From assembly GCA_021791615.1 (NCBI GenBank), contig JAJYWG010000413.1, positions 1 to 61,727 on the forward strand: 61,727 bases of DNA, given 5' to 3'. Made by a program: the position numbers and the translations under genes. A model generated the notes under the pieces. The model was not told the DNA's origin. It saw nothing but the letters and a program-made list of their open reading frames with translations, and ran no database searches. Every line of letters begins with the position of its first letter. Position 1 is the first letter of the stretch. This DNA comes from Actinomycetes bacterium (GTDB lineage: Bacteria > Actinomycetota > Acidimicrobiia > Acidimicrobiales > RAAP-2). This document shows, in pieces, positions 1-7,454 of this stretch.

Positions 1-62
1 TGAACCGAACGCGCGAGACTGCCAACGGTCAGCTCGAGATCACGAGCTGAGCACACCGAGCG

Positions 63-263
63 TCACACTCGAATTCCCACCACGTGACGGGGCTCTATCA
101 CGGCGCGTCCAGCCTCTTCCGCTTTGGCGAGCAGGATCGAGACGAAGGCTCCCCAGCCCGCGCCCGTGATGCTTCTCGAAAGACCAGTCTTGGCCGCAGC
201 CTCGTTCGCGAGGAGCTCACCGGGACGATCCGGGTCCGGCCTGGGGGCAGCTCTGCGGGCCAT
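63..263 (-). pseudogene. TnpB (IS200/IS605-type OrfB) C-terminal remnant
   Basis: A 66-codon open frame whose middle part (KTGLSRSITGAGWGAFVSIL, then KAEEAGRAVIEPRH) matches the conserved late segment of TnpB nucleases, which usually reads KTGLNRSI..AGWG..., then a VDPRHTS-type motif and a zinc finger. Here the frame ends directly after PRHVVGIRV. The zinc-finger cysteines and the final RuvC aspartate are absent, and so is everything upstream. It is a dead fragment, probably from an older insertion next to the toxin-antitoxin genes. This is a motif-based call without a database search. Confidence 0.5.
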
Positions 264-390
264 GTTCGAGATCTTGAAGGTTCACCTCAGTCCAGAGCGC
301 CCCATACCAACTGACATCCCGAGAAGCACCTGCCACCGAACGCCGGCTCGGCACGCGGCTCGGCATGTTCGAGCGTGTATGCTGATTTGC

Positions 391-585
391 ATGCAGTCGA
401 CGAGCGTCCGGATTGATGGCGAGACCCATGACGAGCTGAAGCGCCTGGCGGACGAGCTCGGGACCACGGTCGGTCACACCGTCAGCCTTGCCGTTCGCGC
501 TCTGCGTCAGGATCGTGTCGGGGAGCAGTTGGCTCAGCCGCTACGCGACGATGAGACGGCCTGGCTGGATGCTGACCTCGGGTGA
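391..585 (+). CDS. MazE-type ribbon-helix-helix antitoxin
   Basis: A 64-residue protein. The N-terminal strand STSVRIDGETHDELKRLADE followed by a helix and a predicted second helix is the ribbon-helix-helix layout of antitoxins that bind their own promoter. The acidic C-terminus (LRDDETAWLDADLG) would be the toxin-neutralising tail. The start at ATG 391 puts the RHH strand at residues 4-9. A TATGCT hexamer at 378-383 lies so close that the mRNA may be leaderless. The gene overlaps the following MazF-type toxin by 17 bp, the usual coupled antitoxin-toxin order. A longer in-frame start at 124 is unlikely because the added residues resemble nothing. Confidence 0.75.
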   Translation: MQSTSVRIDGETHDELKRLADELGTTVGHTVSLAVRALRQDRVGEQLAQPLRDDETAWLDADLG

Positions 586-913
586 CGTCGTCGATCTCGA
601 TCTCGGACTGCCTCAGGGCCGAGGGGCTGGCTTTCATCACCCCGCGATCGTTGTCTCTGCCCAGCGCATCCTCAACGCCGAGCCTTCCGTCGTCTACGTG
701 GTGCCGCTGACCTCGAAGGTCCGTGAGTTCCACTCAGAGATCGCGATCGATCCGGACGACTACAACGGGCTCGGTACGAGGTCTGCCGCCCAGTGCCAGC
801 ACCTGCGGTCCGTTTCAACTGGGCGCATCGTCGCAACTCGTGGCAGCCTCGACGCAACTATGCTCGCGCAGATCCGAGAGACGATCGCAATCATGCTCGA
901 CATCCCGACTTGA
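569..913 (+). CDS. mazF: MazF/PemK-family endoribonuclease toxin
   Basis: A 114-residue protein with the PemK/MazF fold signature: a GDVVDLDLG start strand, a GFHHPAIVVSAQ segment (usually G.E..GRRPALVVS), and a central VVYVVPLTSKVREF (usually VVVVPLTS) strand. It ends with a helix (GSLDATMLAQIRETIAIML) typical of MazF ends. The expected activity is sequence-specific mRNA cleavage. ATG 569 overlaps the antitoxin end by 17 bp, so translation is coupled. The length is normal for the family and no lesion is visible, so the pair looks intact. Confidence 0.85.
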   Translation: MLTSGDVVDLDLGLPQGRGAGFHHPAIVVSAQRILNAEPSVVYVVPLTSKVREFHSEIAIDPDDYNGLGTRSAAQCQHLRSVSTGRIVATRGSLDATMLAQIRETIAIMLDIPT

Positions 914-1273
914 TCTCGACGAGCGCGCCCCTACCGCGTGTCCTCTATCAACTCCGCATTCCGCGGTGGAACGGGCGCCCCGATCGCCGGCTTGGGAATC
1001 GATATCCGGCACGGTACATGGGCGCCTGCTTGCTCCAGCAAGCGGTTCAGATCGCGCCATCCGAGCGGTCGGACCACAAATTGCGATCGGCGCCCGAGCA
1101 CGCCAGATCGACGGTTCTGTCCCGCCGTCAGCCGGAATCCTTACCACTGCACTGTCAGCCCGGCGCAGTCCCGGTGAAGTGGAGGATCGTCCGACTCGGA
1201 CGATGGCGGGCGCCGGCCGTCAGGGCCACGACAGCCCGACCCGAGGCGGGCGCCCACCTTGGGACCGACGGCC
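914..1273. other. Intergenic stretch, no gene recognised
   Basis: These 360 bp lie between the MazF-type toxin and the PIN toxin. Open frames cross it on both strands, but their products are arginine/serine-rich and resemble no family, as expected for high-GC non-coding DNA. I see no tRNA, clear hairpin terminator or repeat. It may be decayed mobile-element DNA like the flanking TnpB remnant. Confidence 0.5.
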
Positions 1274-1669
1274 TCAGGGGGCCACCGTCTGCAGGCTTCG
1301 CCGGACCGCAGCCTTCCGGAGCCCGTCGTCAAACGACGCGAGGCGCCCGCCGACGTGTTCGGCGGCGAGTAGGACACAGCAGTCGGGCATCTTCAGACCG
1401 GTCTCCGAACGCAAGAGGGCTAGTTTGACCGCCGTGTCGCCCGGAAATGGGAGCTCCTCGACATCCAGCTCCCGCAGGGTCAGGCACGCCTCATCTAGCC
1501 GGTTGTCCCGGGCGGGCACGACGAGCACTTCGGCAAGGGTCAGCGGGTTGGCGCCGAAGTCGTCGTCGATCTCCCGCGCCAGCAGGGCCTCAGCGGCTTC
1601 GTGGTGCTCTTCTTCACCTTCGAGGTAGGCGATGAGCACGCTGGCGTCCAGCACGATCATGCCGGCCAT
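1274..1669 (-). CDS. vapC: VapC-type PIN-domain RNase toxin
   Basis: A 131-residue PIN-domain protein. The first acidic residue of the metal site is in MIVLDASVLIAYLEGEEEH (Asp8). The second conserved acid is Glu47 in ANPLTLAEVLVVPAR. The last acidic cluster is MPDCCVLLAAE (Asp95), then GGRLASFDDGLRKAA (Asp113/114). This is the normal order for a VapC ribonuclease. The gene overlaps the upstream VapB-like antitoxin by 13 bp and is presumably held inactive by it. No truncation is visible. Confidence 0.85.
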   Translation of the reverse strand: MAGMIVLDASVLIAYLEGEEEHHEAAEALLAREIDDDFGANPLTLAEVLVVPARDNRLDEACLTLRELDVEELPFPGDTAVKLALLRSETGLKMPDCCVLLAAEHVGGRLASFDDGLRKAAVRRSLQTVAP

Positions 1670-1920
1670 TCCTCTCGCATCTGCTGCAGGTAGTGGGGCC
1701 CGTACGCACCGCTGAACGCGCCGCTGTGCCGGCGTAGCGCCGCAAGCCGGCGCTGATGCCGCTCATCATGGGCGAGTCGGGCCGAGCGATGGCCCTCCAA
1801 TGCCAGCTGCACCAACAGCTGGCTGCGGCTCAGGTCTGGCCATCGCTTCGCCGCCGCGTCCAAGGCAGCAGCGAGGTCATCGGTCTCGGTCACGAAGTGC
1901 CGTGGGCGAGTCGTCGGCAT
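1657..1920 (-). CDS. vapB: VapB-type antitoxin
   Basis: An 87-residue protein upstream of and overlapping the PIN toxin. RPRHFVTETDDLAAALDAAAKRWPDLSRSQLLVQLALEG is a strand followed by two helices with the conserved SRSQLL start of the second helix, as in DNA-binding antitoxins of this type. The C-terminus (SGAFSGAYGPHYLQQMREEWPA) would bind VapC. I chose ATG 1920 because GAGGGG stands directly before it. The longer frame from 2007 would run through the operator described next. The operator, 8 bp upstream, implies autoregulation. Confidence 0.8.
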   Translation of the reverse strand: MPTTRPRHFVTETDDLAAALDAAAKRWPDLSRSQLLVQLALEGHRSARLAHDERHQRRLAALRRHSGAFSGAYGPHYLQQMREEWPA

Positions 1921-1928
1921 CCCCTCAA

Positions 1929-1958
1929 GTGTAGCACGACGAAGTGAAGGTGCTACAC
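1929..1958 (-). promoter_or_regulatory. VapB operator: 9-bp perfect inverted repeat
   Basis: GTGTAGCAC (1929-1937) and GTGCTACAC (1950-1958) are exact reverse complements separated by 12 bp, ending 8 bp before the vapB start. On the minus strand the promoter-proximal arm contains TACACT, a usable -10 box giving a very short leader. The position and symmetry are those of an antitoxin/toxin autorepression operator. Binding is inferred, not shown. Confidence 0.75.
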
Positions 1959-2140
1959 CCGTACGGCCTGGTCCTCCAGTCACCGAGCCAAGCGGAACGA
2001 CTGCCATGGAGCGGTTCTGAGGCCACTGGCGTCGGAGCGAATGTTGCCTGTCACGGCACTAGCGACAGCCGCCCGGCCGAGCAGCCTCTGGCCGGGCACG
2101 TACGGCGGTCCGTCGGGCACGTGGCACCCGGCATGCCCGC

Positions 2141-3349
2141 TCAGCGGCGGAGTGAGCGGAGCTCGCCCACCACCTTGGGGAACGAGCGCGCGAAAGCCTC
2201 CGTGTCGTCGTCGGTGGTCGACCAGCCGACCGAAAGCCGGAGCGATCGGCTCGGGTCGACGCCCATTGCCGCCAGCACTGGGGAGGGTTCGAGAGACTCC
2301 GAGGCACAGGCTGATCCCGAGTGCACCGCCACTCCGGCCCTGTCGAGGCCGAGCACGACCGGTTCGGCTTCCACACCGGCCACGCCCAGGCAGACCAGGT
2401 GAGGCAGCCGACCGGCTGGGTCAGGATCACCGACGAGCGAGACCCCATCCACCGACATGGCGGCGTCGAGCAGGCGGGCGACATGGGCCTCGGACGCGGT
2501 CCGCTCGGCGTCCACGCGGGAGCAATTGCGGCTCGTGCCCGTGGTCGTGCCCCTGTCCGTGCCCATGCTCCTGCCCGTGGTCGTGCAGTCGGCTGCCAGT
2601 GCCGCCGCAGCCGCCCCAAATCCGACGATCCCCACGGTGTTCTCCAACCCGGCACGCCGGGAGCGCTCTTGCTGACCGCCGACCAGCATCGGATCCACCC
2701 GCTGCCCGCGCCGCACGACCAGCGCGCCCACTCCCGCAGGACCGCCCATCTGGTGCGCGCTGATCGAGACCAGGTCGGCGTCGAGCTCTTTGAGGTTGAC
2801 GCCGGCGTGCCCGGCGGCGGCCACCGCGTCGACGTGCACGAGCACACCGGCCTCCCGGCACAGGTCTACGGCCTCGGCGGCCGGCTGGACGGTCCCGACT
2901 TCGTGGTTCGCCCACTGGCAGTGGACGAGCGCCGGTCGGTCGCCGGCGTGTGCCGAGAGGGCGTCCGCCAACGAGCCGAGGTCGATCCTCCCGACCCGGT
3001 CGACGGCCAGGAGCTCGACGGGAGCCAAACGGGCAGAAAACTCACGGACCGACGAGTGCTCCACCGGCGCGGCGAGCACCGCACGGCCCGGCCGTGCTCG
3101 CGTCGCTCCCCACACGGCAGCATGGACTGCCTCGGTTCCCCCGGACGTGAAGATCACCTGGCGGGCGGCGACGCCCAACAGGACGGCGACCGCATCCCGA
3201 GCATCTTCGATGGCACGGCGGACCACCCTGGCTTCTTCGTAGACGCGCCCGGGGTCGGCAGCGGGGCCGTCGATCCACGCCCGCATCGCGTGGACGGCTT
3301 CAGGACGGAGCGGCGAGATCGACGCGTGGTCCAGGTAGTGACGCTTCAC
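2141..3349 (-). CDS. Class V aminotransferase / cysteine desulfurase homologue lacking the PLP lysine
   Basis: A 402-residue IscS/NifS-like protein. Recognisable are the start YLDHASISPLRPEA, the cofactor loop FTSGGTEAVHAA, VEHSSVREF (PLP-stacking His), the NHEVGTVQP asparagine, VDAVAAAG (cofactor Asp), and HSGSACAS with the catalytic Cys loop. The normal SAHK-x-x-GPKG motif reads SAHQMGGPAG: the Schiff-base lysine is Gln, encoded CAG at about 2748-2750. The VDAVQ glutamine is Ala. PLP chemistry is therefore doubtful although the persulfide cysteine remains. A low-complexity insert at about residues 255-285 encodes a His-rich peptide in another frame. GTG 3349 follows AAAGGGA closely and lies 19 bp after the SufR-like regulator, so the two form an operon. 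Confidence 0.85.
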   Translation of the reverse strand: MKRHYLDHASISPLRPEAVHAMRAWIDGPAADPGRVYEEARVVRRAIEDARDAVAVLLGVAARQVIFTSGGTEAVHAAVWGATRARPGRAVLAAPVEHSSVREFSARLAPVELLAVDRVGRIDLGSLADALSAHAGDRPALVHCQWANHEVGTVQPAAEAVDLCREAGVLVHVDAVAAAGHAGVNLKELDADLVSISAHQMGGPAGVGALVVRRGQRVDPMLVGGQQERSRRAGLENTVGIVGFGAAAAALAADCTTTGRSMGTDRGTTTGTSRNCSRVDAERTASEAHVARLLDAAMSVDGVSLVGDPDPAGRLPHLVCLGVAGVEAEPVVLGLDRAGVAVHSGSACASESLEPSPVLAAMGVDPSRSLRLSVGWSTTDDDTEAFARSFPKVVGELRSLRR

Positions 3350-3368
3350 GTCCCTTTCGATCCGCTGG

Positions 3369-4130
3369 TCACGCGCGCGCGGCGCATGTGGCGTCACCGC
3401 GTGCTCTGGACGACATGACAACCGTGGCTCCCGCCATGGGCACGTCGCCGCACAGGCCGGCCAAGAGGCCCTTGACCATGCCACGGTCGACGGCGCAGAG
3501 CACCGGGTGGGCGGTAGCCGCTGTACCGAAGGGGCATTGGCCGGCCACGACCGCCGTCGTGGCCCCTCGGTCTTCGGCGTGGGCATCGAAGCCGTGTGCA
3601 GTGAGCGTCTGCGCGATCGTGTGCATCGCGGCCCGTATCGACCGCTGCCCCTCTCCCGGGGCCATGTGGCGAGCAAGCGATCGGCCGTACTCCTCGCCGA
3701 CCCGGGCTGCCATCTGCTCGGCCTCGGCGGGGCCGATGAGCTCCAGCGCCTCGCGCAGGAGCTGGACGAGCAGGTCGTCGCGCCGCCCGAAGAGCTCGAC
3801 CGCTGGGTCGTCTTCGACCGGGTAGTAGCGCTTGGAGGGACGCCCCGCGCCGCGGCCTCGGCGTTCGGTGACCACTCGCAGGTAACCGCTCGCCACCAAC
3901 CGGTCCAAGTGGTGCCGGGCCACGTTGGGGTGGAGCGAGAAGGCGGCCGCCACCTCTGACGCAGTCGCGCCGGGCGAGGTCCGAAGGTGGACGAAGATGT
4001 CACGCCTGGTCGGATCGCCGAACGCGGCCGCCACGGCAGCCATGGTCCCGCTGAAGCGGTCGCGAGTGCTCGGTGGAGCGAGAGTGGCCTTACCGGTCCC
4101 CTCCGGTGCGGCGCTGGGAGCCGACGTCAC
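3369..4130 (-). CDS. sufR: SufR-like winged-helix Fe-S regulator
   Basis: A 253-residue protein. Residues 32-105 form an ArsR/DeoR-type winged helix (FGDPTRRDIFVHLRTSPG, then HPNVARHHLDRLVASGYL and the RRGRGAGRPSKRYYP wing). The C-terminal domain carries Cys199 (GQCPFG), Cys212 (PVLC) and Cys227 (GLCGD), spaced x12 and x14 like the cluster-binding cysteines of SufR. Cys249 is a possible fourth. It precedes a desulfurase homologue and diverges from mrp, so it probably senses Fe-S status and represses this locus. The start is GTG 4130, touching the 17-bp palindrome; ATG 4043 is the alternative and would leave the HTH whole. Confidence 0.8.
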   Translation of the reverse strand: MTSAPSAAPEGTGKATLAPPSTRDRFSGTMAAVAAAFGDPTRRDIFVHLRTSPGATASEVAAAFSLHPNVARHHLDRLVASGYLRVVTERRGRGAGRPSKRYYPVEDDPAVELFGRRDDLLVQLLREALELIGPAEAEQMAARVGEEYGRSLARHMAPGEGQRSIRAAMHTIAQTLTAHGFDAHAEDRGATTAVVAGQCPFGTAATAHPVLCAVDRGMVKGLLAGLCGDVPMAGATVVMSSRARGDATCAARA

Positions 4131-4147
4131 ATCGGTAGTCTACCGAT
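4131..4147. promoter_or_regulatory. 17-bp perfect palindrome, probable SufR-like operator
   Basis: ATCGGTAG-T-CTACCGAT: two 8-bp arms that are exact reverse complements around one base. It sits in the divergent region between the SufR-like regulator (from 4130) and mrp (from 4222), where one repressor could control both directions. The sequence differs from the cyanobacterial SufR site as I know it (CAAC-N6-GTTG), so the assignment rests on symmetry and location. Confidence 0.65.
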
Positions 4148-4221
4148 GGGCGCCCGTCCAGAGCCGAGTGCCCCCGCGGGCAAGTGACGGCGTCCGCGGC
4201 CCCCTAGCGAGGACGGATCGC

Positions 4222-5475
4222 ATGGCACGCGGCAGCACAGAGGTGGCCCAGGCGGTCGGGGCGGTGATCGACGCCGAGCTCGGGATTTCCCTGGCTGCGG
4301 CGGGCATGGTCCGCTCGATCCGGGTCCGGCGGTGGCGGGCCGAAGTGGTGGTGGCGCTCCCGATCGCGGCATGGCCTGGCCGAGACGACATCGCCGGGCG
4401 GGTTGCGACTGCCGCGGAGCGAGCCCTGGGCCACGATGCCATCCCCCAAGTCCGCTCGAACGGCGGCTCGTCAACTGGGGAAGGATCGCTGCGTCGTGCG
4501 CTCGATGTCTCGGTGGAGATGGAAGTGATGGACGAGGCCGAGCGGACCGCGCTTCGCGGACGGCTCCGGCACGCCATGGAGGTCGGAGCTCCCGAGGGCC
4601 GAGAGGATGACCGAGCGGAAGACCGAGAGCACGAGCACGGTCACGAGCACGGTCACGAGCACGGTGATGCCTCTACTCCGGCCTTCCTGCGACCGGGCTC
4701 GGGTACCCGTGTGGTCGCCGTTGCCTCGGGCAAGGGCGGTGTGGGCAAGTCCTCGGTCACGGCGAACCTGGCCATCGCTCTCGCCCAGGCCGGTCGTCGA
4801 GTCGGGGTGCTCGACGCCGACGTGTACGGTTTCTCGCTCCCCAAGATGCTGGGGGCCAGCCACGATCCGGTCATCCTGGGTGACCTGGTCGTGCCCACGG
4901 CAGTCCACGGAGTACGGCTCCTGTCGATGGGGTTCTTCGTCCCCGACGACCAGCCGGTCATCTGGCGGGGGCCGATGCTTCACAAGGCGATCCAGCAATT
5001 CCTGACCGATGCTTTCTGGGGGCAGCCGGACTTTCTCCTGGTGGACATGCCGCCGGGCACCGGGGACGTGACGCTGTCGCTGGCCCAGGTGATGCCCCGC
5101 GCCGAAGTCCTCGTGGTGACCACTCCCCAGCCTGCCGCCCAGCGGGTGGCACAGAGGTCGGCTTTTGCCGCTCGGAAGCTGAAGCTCTCGGTCCGCGGTG
5201 TCGTCGAGAACATGAGCTGGTTCACCGGCGACGACGGCACGCGATACGAGCTGTTCGGAAGAGGCGGCGGCGCGACGCTGGCCGAGGACCTCGGGGTGCC
5301 CCTCCTGGGCCAAGTCCCGCTCGTGCCAGCCCTTCGCGAGGGCGGTGACGACGGCGTGCCGGTGGTGGTGGCCGACCCCGACGGCGAGGCCGCAGGTGCT
5401 TTCACCGCCTTGGCCGAGCGGGTGGAGCGCATGGGGCCGGCCCGGGTCTATCGCCGCGAGCTCGTCATCCGCTGA
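4222..5475 (+). CDS. mrp: Mrp/ApbC-type Fe-S cluster carrier P-loop ATPase
   Basis: A 417-residue cytosolic carrier thought to deliver Fe-S clusters to apo-proteins. Residues 1-60 form a MIP18/DUF59-like domain (GAVIDAELGISLAAAGMVRS). A His-rich linker at 137-148 is three copies of His-Glu-His-Gly. The deviant Walker A is SGKGGVGKSS (G170-K176), followed by DADVYGFSLP and LLVDMPPGTGD. The usual Cys-x-x-Cys of Mrp is missing: the region after VENMSWF reads TGDDGTRYELFG. Any cluster would need other ligands, perhaps the His repeat. ATG 4222 follows GAGGA. It is divergent from the SufR-like operon and shares the palindrome. Confidence 0.9.
   Translation: MARGSTEVAQAVGAVIDAELGISLAAAGMVRSIRVRRWRAEVVVALPIAAWPGRDDIAGRVATAAERALGHDAIPQVRSNGGSSTGEGSLRRALDVSVEMEVMDEAERTALRGRLRHAMEVGAPEGREDDRAEDREHEHGHEHGHEHGDASTPAFLRPGSGTRVVAVASGKGGVGKSSVTANLAIALAQAGRRVGVLDADVYGFSLPKMLGASHDPVILGDLVVPTAVHGVRLLSMGFFVPDDQPVIWRGPMLHKAIQQFLTDAFWGQPDFLLVDMPPGTGDVTLSLAQVMPRAEVLVVTTPQPAAQRVAQRSAFAARKLKLSVRGVVENMSWFTGDDGTRYELFGRGGGATLAEDLGVPLLGQVPLVPALREGGDDGVPVVVADPDGEAAGAFTALAERVERMGPARVYRRELVIR
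4630..4665 (+). repeat. 12-bp x3 repeat encoding His-rich linker in mrp
   Basis: CACGAGCACGGT repeated three times without error, encoding HEHG three times between the MIP18-like and P-loop domains. The unit length keeps frame, so copy number can vary without breaking the gene. Confidence 0.9.
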
Positions 5476-5508
5476 ACGCGGCTCCGACCTGCGCCGAACC
5501 CGCTCCGG

Positions 5509-7305
5509 TCACGAGCCCCAGCCCGTCGAGTTGCCCTTGACGTTCGGCGGGCAGGCACGAGGATCGTAGGGCTTGAGCGGTTGAACCGACGGAGATGGCG
5601 GGGCGAAGTTGCTTGTCGTGGCAGACGCCCCCGTGCTCGCGCTCGATGTGCCCGCCGACGTCGTCGGGCTCGCAGATGTCGTGGATGTGGCCGAAGCAGG
5701 GGCCGTCGTCGTGGTCGTCGTAGGCGCCGGTGCCGTCGTCGACGTGCTGTGCGAACCACCTTTGGCAGGGGCGCTCGCGTCGACTGAGAAGTCGGTGCCC
5801 GTGGTCACGGTGACCTGTGCACCGTCGGTCGTATGCCCGTAGTCCATCACCACCGAGCCCGAGAGCGACCGCGCGACTTCTTCGGCGGCGGCCTCGTCGG
5901 TCGGCGTCCGGTGTGCGAAGGTGACCAGCGTCTCGGACTCCTGGCCCACCGGTGTCGTTGTCCCGGTCCCCACCATGCTGAAGCCGAGCTGGCCGAGGGC
6001 CTGGGAGGTGGCGGCGGCCTGGTTGGCCTGGCCGGTGCCGTTGAGGACCGAGACCGTCACCGACTGCGGGCTCGGGAGCGTCCCGCCGGTCATGCTGTCG
6101 GTGTCGTTTGTGATCCCGAGGGTCTGGTCGATGGCTTGCTGGTCCTGAGGTTCGCTGGGGAAGACGATGTCACCTTTGGGGAACCCCCGGTAGACGTATG
6201 TGCCGAACGTCCCGACGAGCACCGGGAGTTGGAGCTGGGGGGCCTTGTTCACGTTGACCGCGTGGTACGTGAGGACCATGTTGACCATGTCGGTGAGGGA
6301 GAACCCGCTGTCCACGGTGAGGTCGGACACCACCGAGCTCAGCAGCGACTGATCGGTCACCGGGTTGCCGAGACCTCGCTTGGACACTTCGGACGCCAGG
6401 ACCCGCAGGAACTCGTGGTCACGCCGGATGCGCGCCAGGTCGCTCTGGGCCTCCTGAGGCCATGTGCTCACCGGCGTGCTGGGTGTCATTGTCGGCGACA
6501 GGTACTGGAGATGGCGGGCGCGGACCACTTGGAGGGCTTCCTTGCCGTCAAGGTGGTGGCATCCGGTGACCCTCACGTTCAGGCCGGACTCCTTGTCGAA
6601 GACCGGTTCGGGGAATTCCATTGTGATGCCGCCGAGGGCATTGACGACGTTGGCGAAGCTGTCGAATGTCAGCTCCACGTAGTGCTGGATGGGTATGCCG
6701 AAGTCCTCCTCGATCGCGGCGACGAGCTGGGTCGGTCCCTGGTACAGGGCGGCATCGATCTTGTACGCGCCGTACCCTGTGCCTGTCTTGCGAGCGTTGG
6801 GGATGAACGTTGTCCGTGGGATCGAGAGGATCGACACGCTGGGCACAGCCGGGTTGAGGTGGAGGATCATGATGACGTCGCTGTTGACGCCCGTGACGCC
6901 CTGTGTGCACAGCCCGTACGCCGGTGTCTGCTTGGAGAGGGAGCAGCGCGAGGTGGAACCCACCATCAAGATGTTCTCGGTCCCCGAGCTGGGGCCTTGG
7001 GTCAGACCTGTCGAGAGGCCGCCCACGTTCACGCGGTGCACCTTGCCGTTCAAATAGAACCCGTAGCCGGCGGAGCCCGCAACGAGCAGGACGATCACGA
7101 TGCCTACGACCAGCAGGGTGCGCTTGAGCCTGCGGTGCCGCTTGCGAGCCTTCGGGGGTCCGCCGGGTCCGCCGGCACTCCCGCGACCGCCGGGACCCCG
7201 CCGCGATCCCTCGCGCCGCGATCCTCCTCTCCGCCGCGCATGCTCGCTGGCGATACTGTCGCCAAGCGATCTCAGCCCCTCTTCGTTCGGAATAGGCACG
7301 CTCAC
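5509..7305 (-). CDS. LCP (LytR-CpsA-Psr) family cell-wall glycopolymer ligase
   Basis: A 598-residue membrane-anchored protein expected to join polymers such as arabinogalactan or teichoic acid to peptidoglycan outside the cell. A basic N-terminus is followed by one membrane segment (TLLVVGIVIVLLVAGSAGYG, about residues 62-82). The LCP domain is at about 100-320 (NSDVIMILHLNP, SILSIPRTTFIP, YKIDAAL, FANVVNALGGITMEF, GKEALQVVRARH). A LytR_C domain (VTVSVLNGTGQANQ) and a Thr/Ser/Ala-rich tail follow. The usual RSD and SIPRDT read NSD and SIPRTT, so two conserved phosphate/metal contacts differ. I place the start at GTG 7305. The frame stays open upstream into an IS607 transposase fragment, giving a possible 782-codon fusion from 7857. 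Confidence 0.85.
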   Translation of the reverse strand: MSVPIPNEEGLRSLGDSIASEHARRRGGSRREGSRRGPGGRGSAGGPGGPPKARKRHRRLKRTLLVVGIVIVLLVAGSAGYGFYLNGKVHRVNVGGLSTGLTQGPSSGTENILMVGSTSRCSLSKQTPAYGLCTQGVTGVNSDVIMILHLNPAVPSVSILSIPRTTFIPNARKTGTGYGAYKIDAALYQGPTQLVAAIEEDFGIPIQHYVELTFDSFANVVNALGGITMEFPEPVFDKESGLNVRVTGCHHLDGKEALQVVRARHLQYLSPTMTPSTPVSTWPQEAQSDLARIRRDHEFLRVLASEVSKRGLGNPVTDQSLLSSVVSDLTVDSGFSLTDMVNMVLTYHAVNVNKAPQLQLPVLVGTFGTYVYRGFPKGDIVFPSEPQDQQAIDQTLGITNDTDSMTGGTLPSPQSVTVSVLNGTGQANQAAATSQALGQLGFSMVGTGTTTPVGQESETLVTFAHRTPTDEAAAEEVARSLSGSVVMDYGHTTDGAQVTVTTGTDFSVDASAPAKGGSHSTSTTAPAPTTTTTTAPASATSTTSASPTTSAGTSSASTGASATTSNFAPPSPSVQPLKPYDPRACPPNVKGNSTGWGS

Positions 7306-7355
7306 GCCCCATAGGGTAGGGAAGAAGCCCTTACGGATGCATGACAGGCTGCTCA

Positions 7356-7411
7356 CGGCCCAGCTCGGGCCCCAATTCGGCCCAGCTCGGGCCCCAATTC
7401 GGCCCAGCTCG
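7356..7411. repeat. 22-bp repeat, 2.5 copies, upstream of the LCP gene
   Basis: The unit CGGCCCAGCTCGGGCCCCAATT occupies 7356-7377 and 7378-7399, with a partial third copy to 7411. It lies between the LCP start and the IS607 fragment. 22 bp is not a multiple of three, so copy-number change would break the read-through fusion frame. GGGCC/GGCCC pairs inside the unit can form hairpins. Confidence 0.85.
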
Positions 7412-7454
7412 TACTGTTCATCTCGCCCACCTTGGCTCCGTTCCAAACCAGCTC

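Noticed and set aside
723..1628. Long plus-strand open frame of about 300 codons over the toxin-antitoxin region
   Set aside because: It overlaps both the MazF-type gene and the VapC gene and encodes an Arg/Ser/Pro-rich sequence without family features, typical of shadow frames in high-GC DNA.
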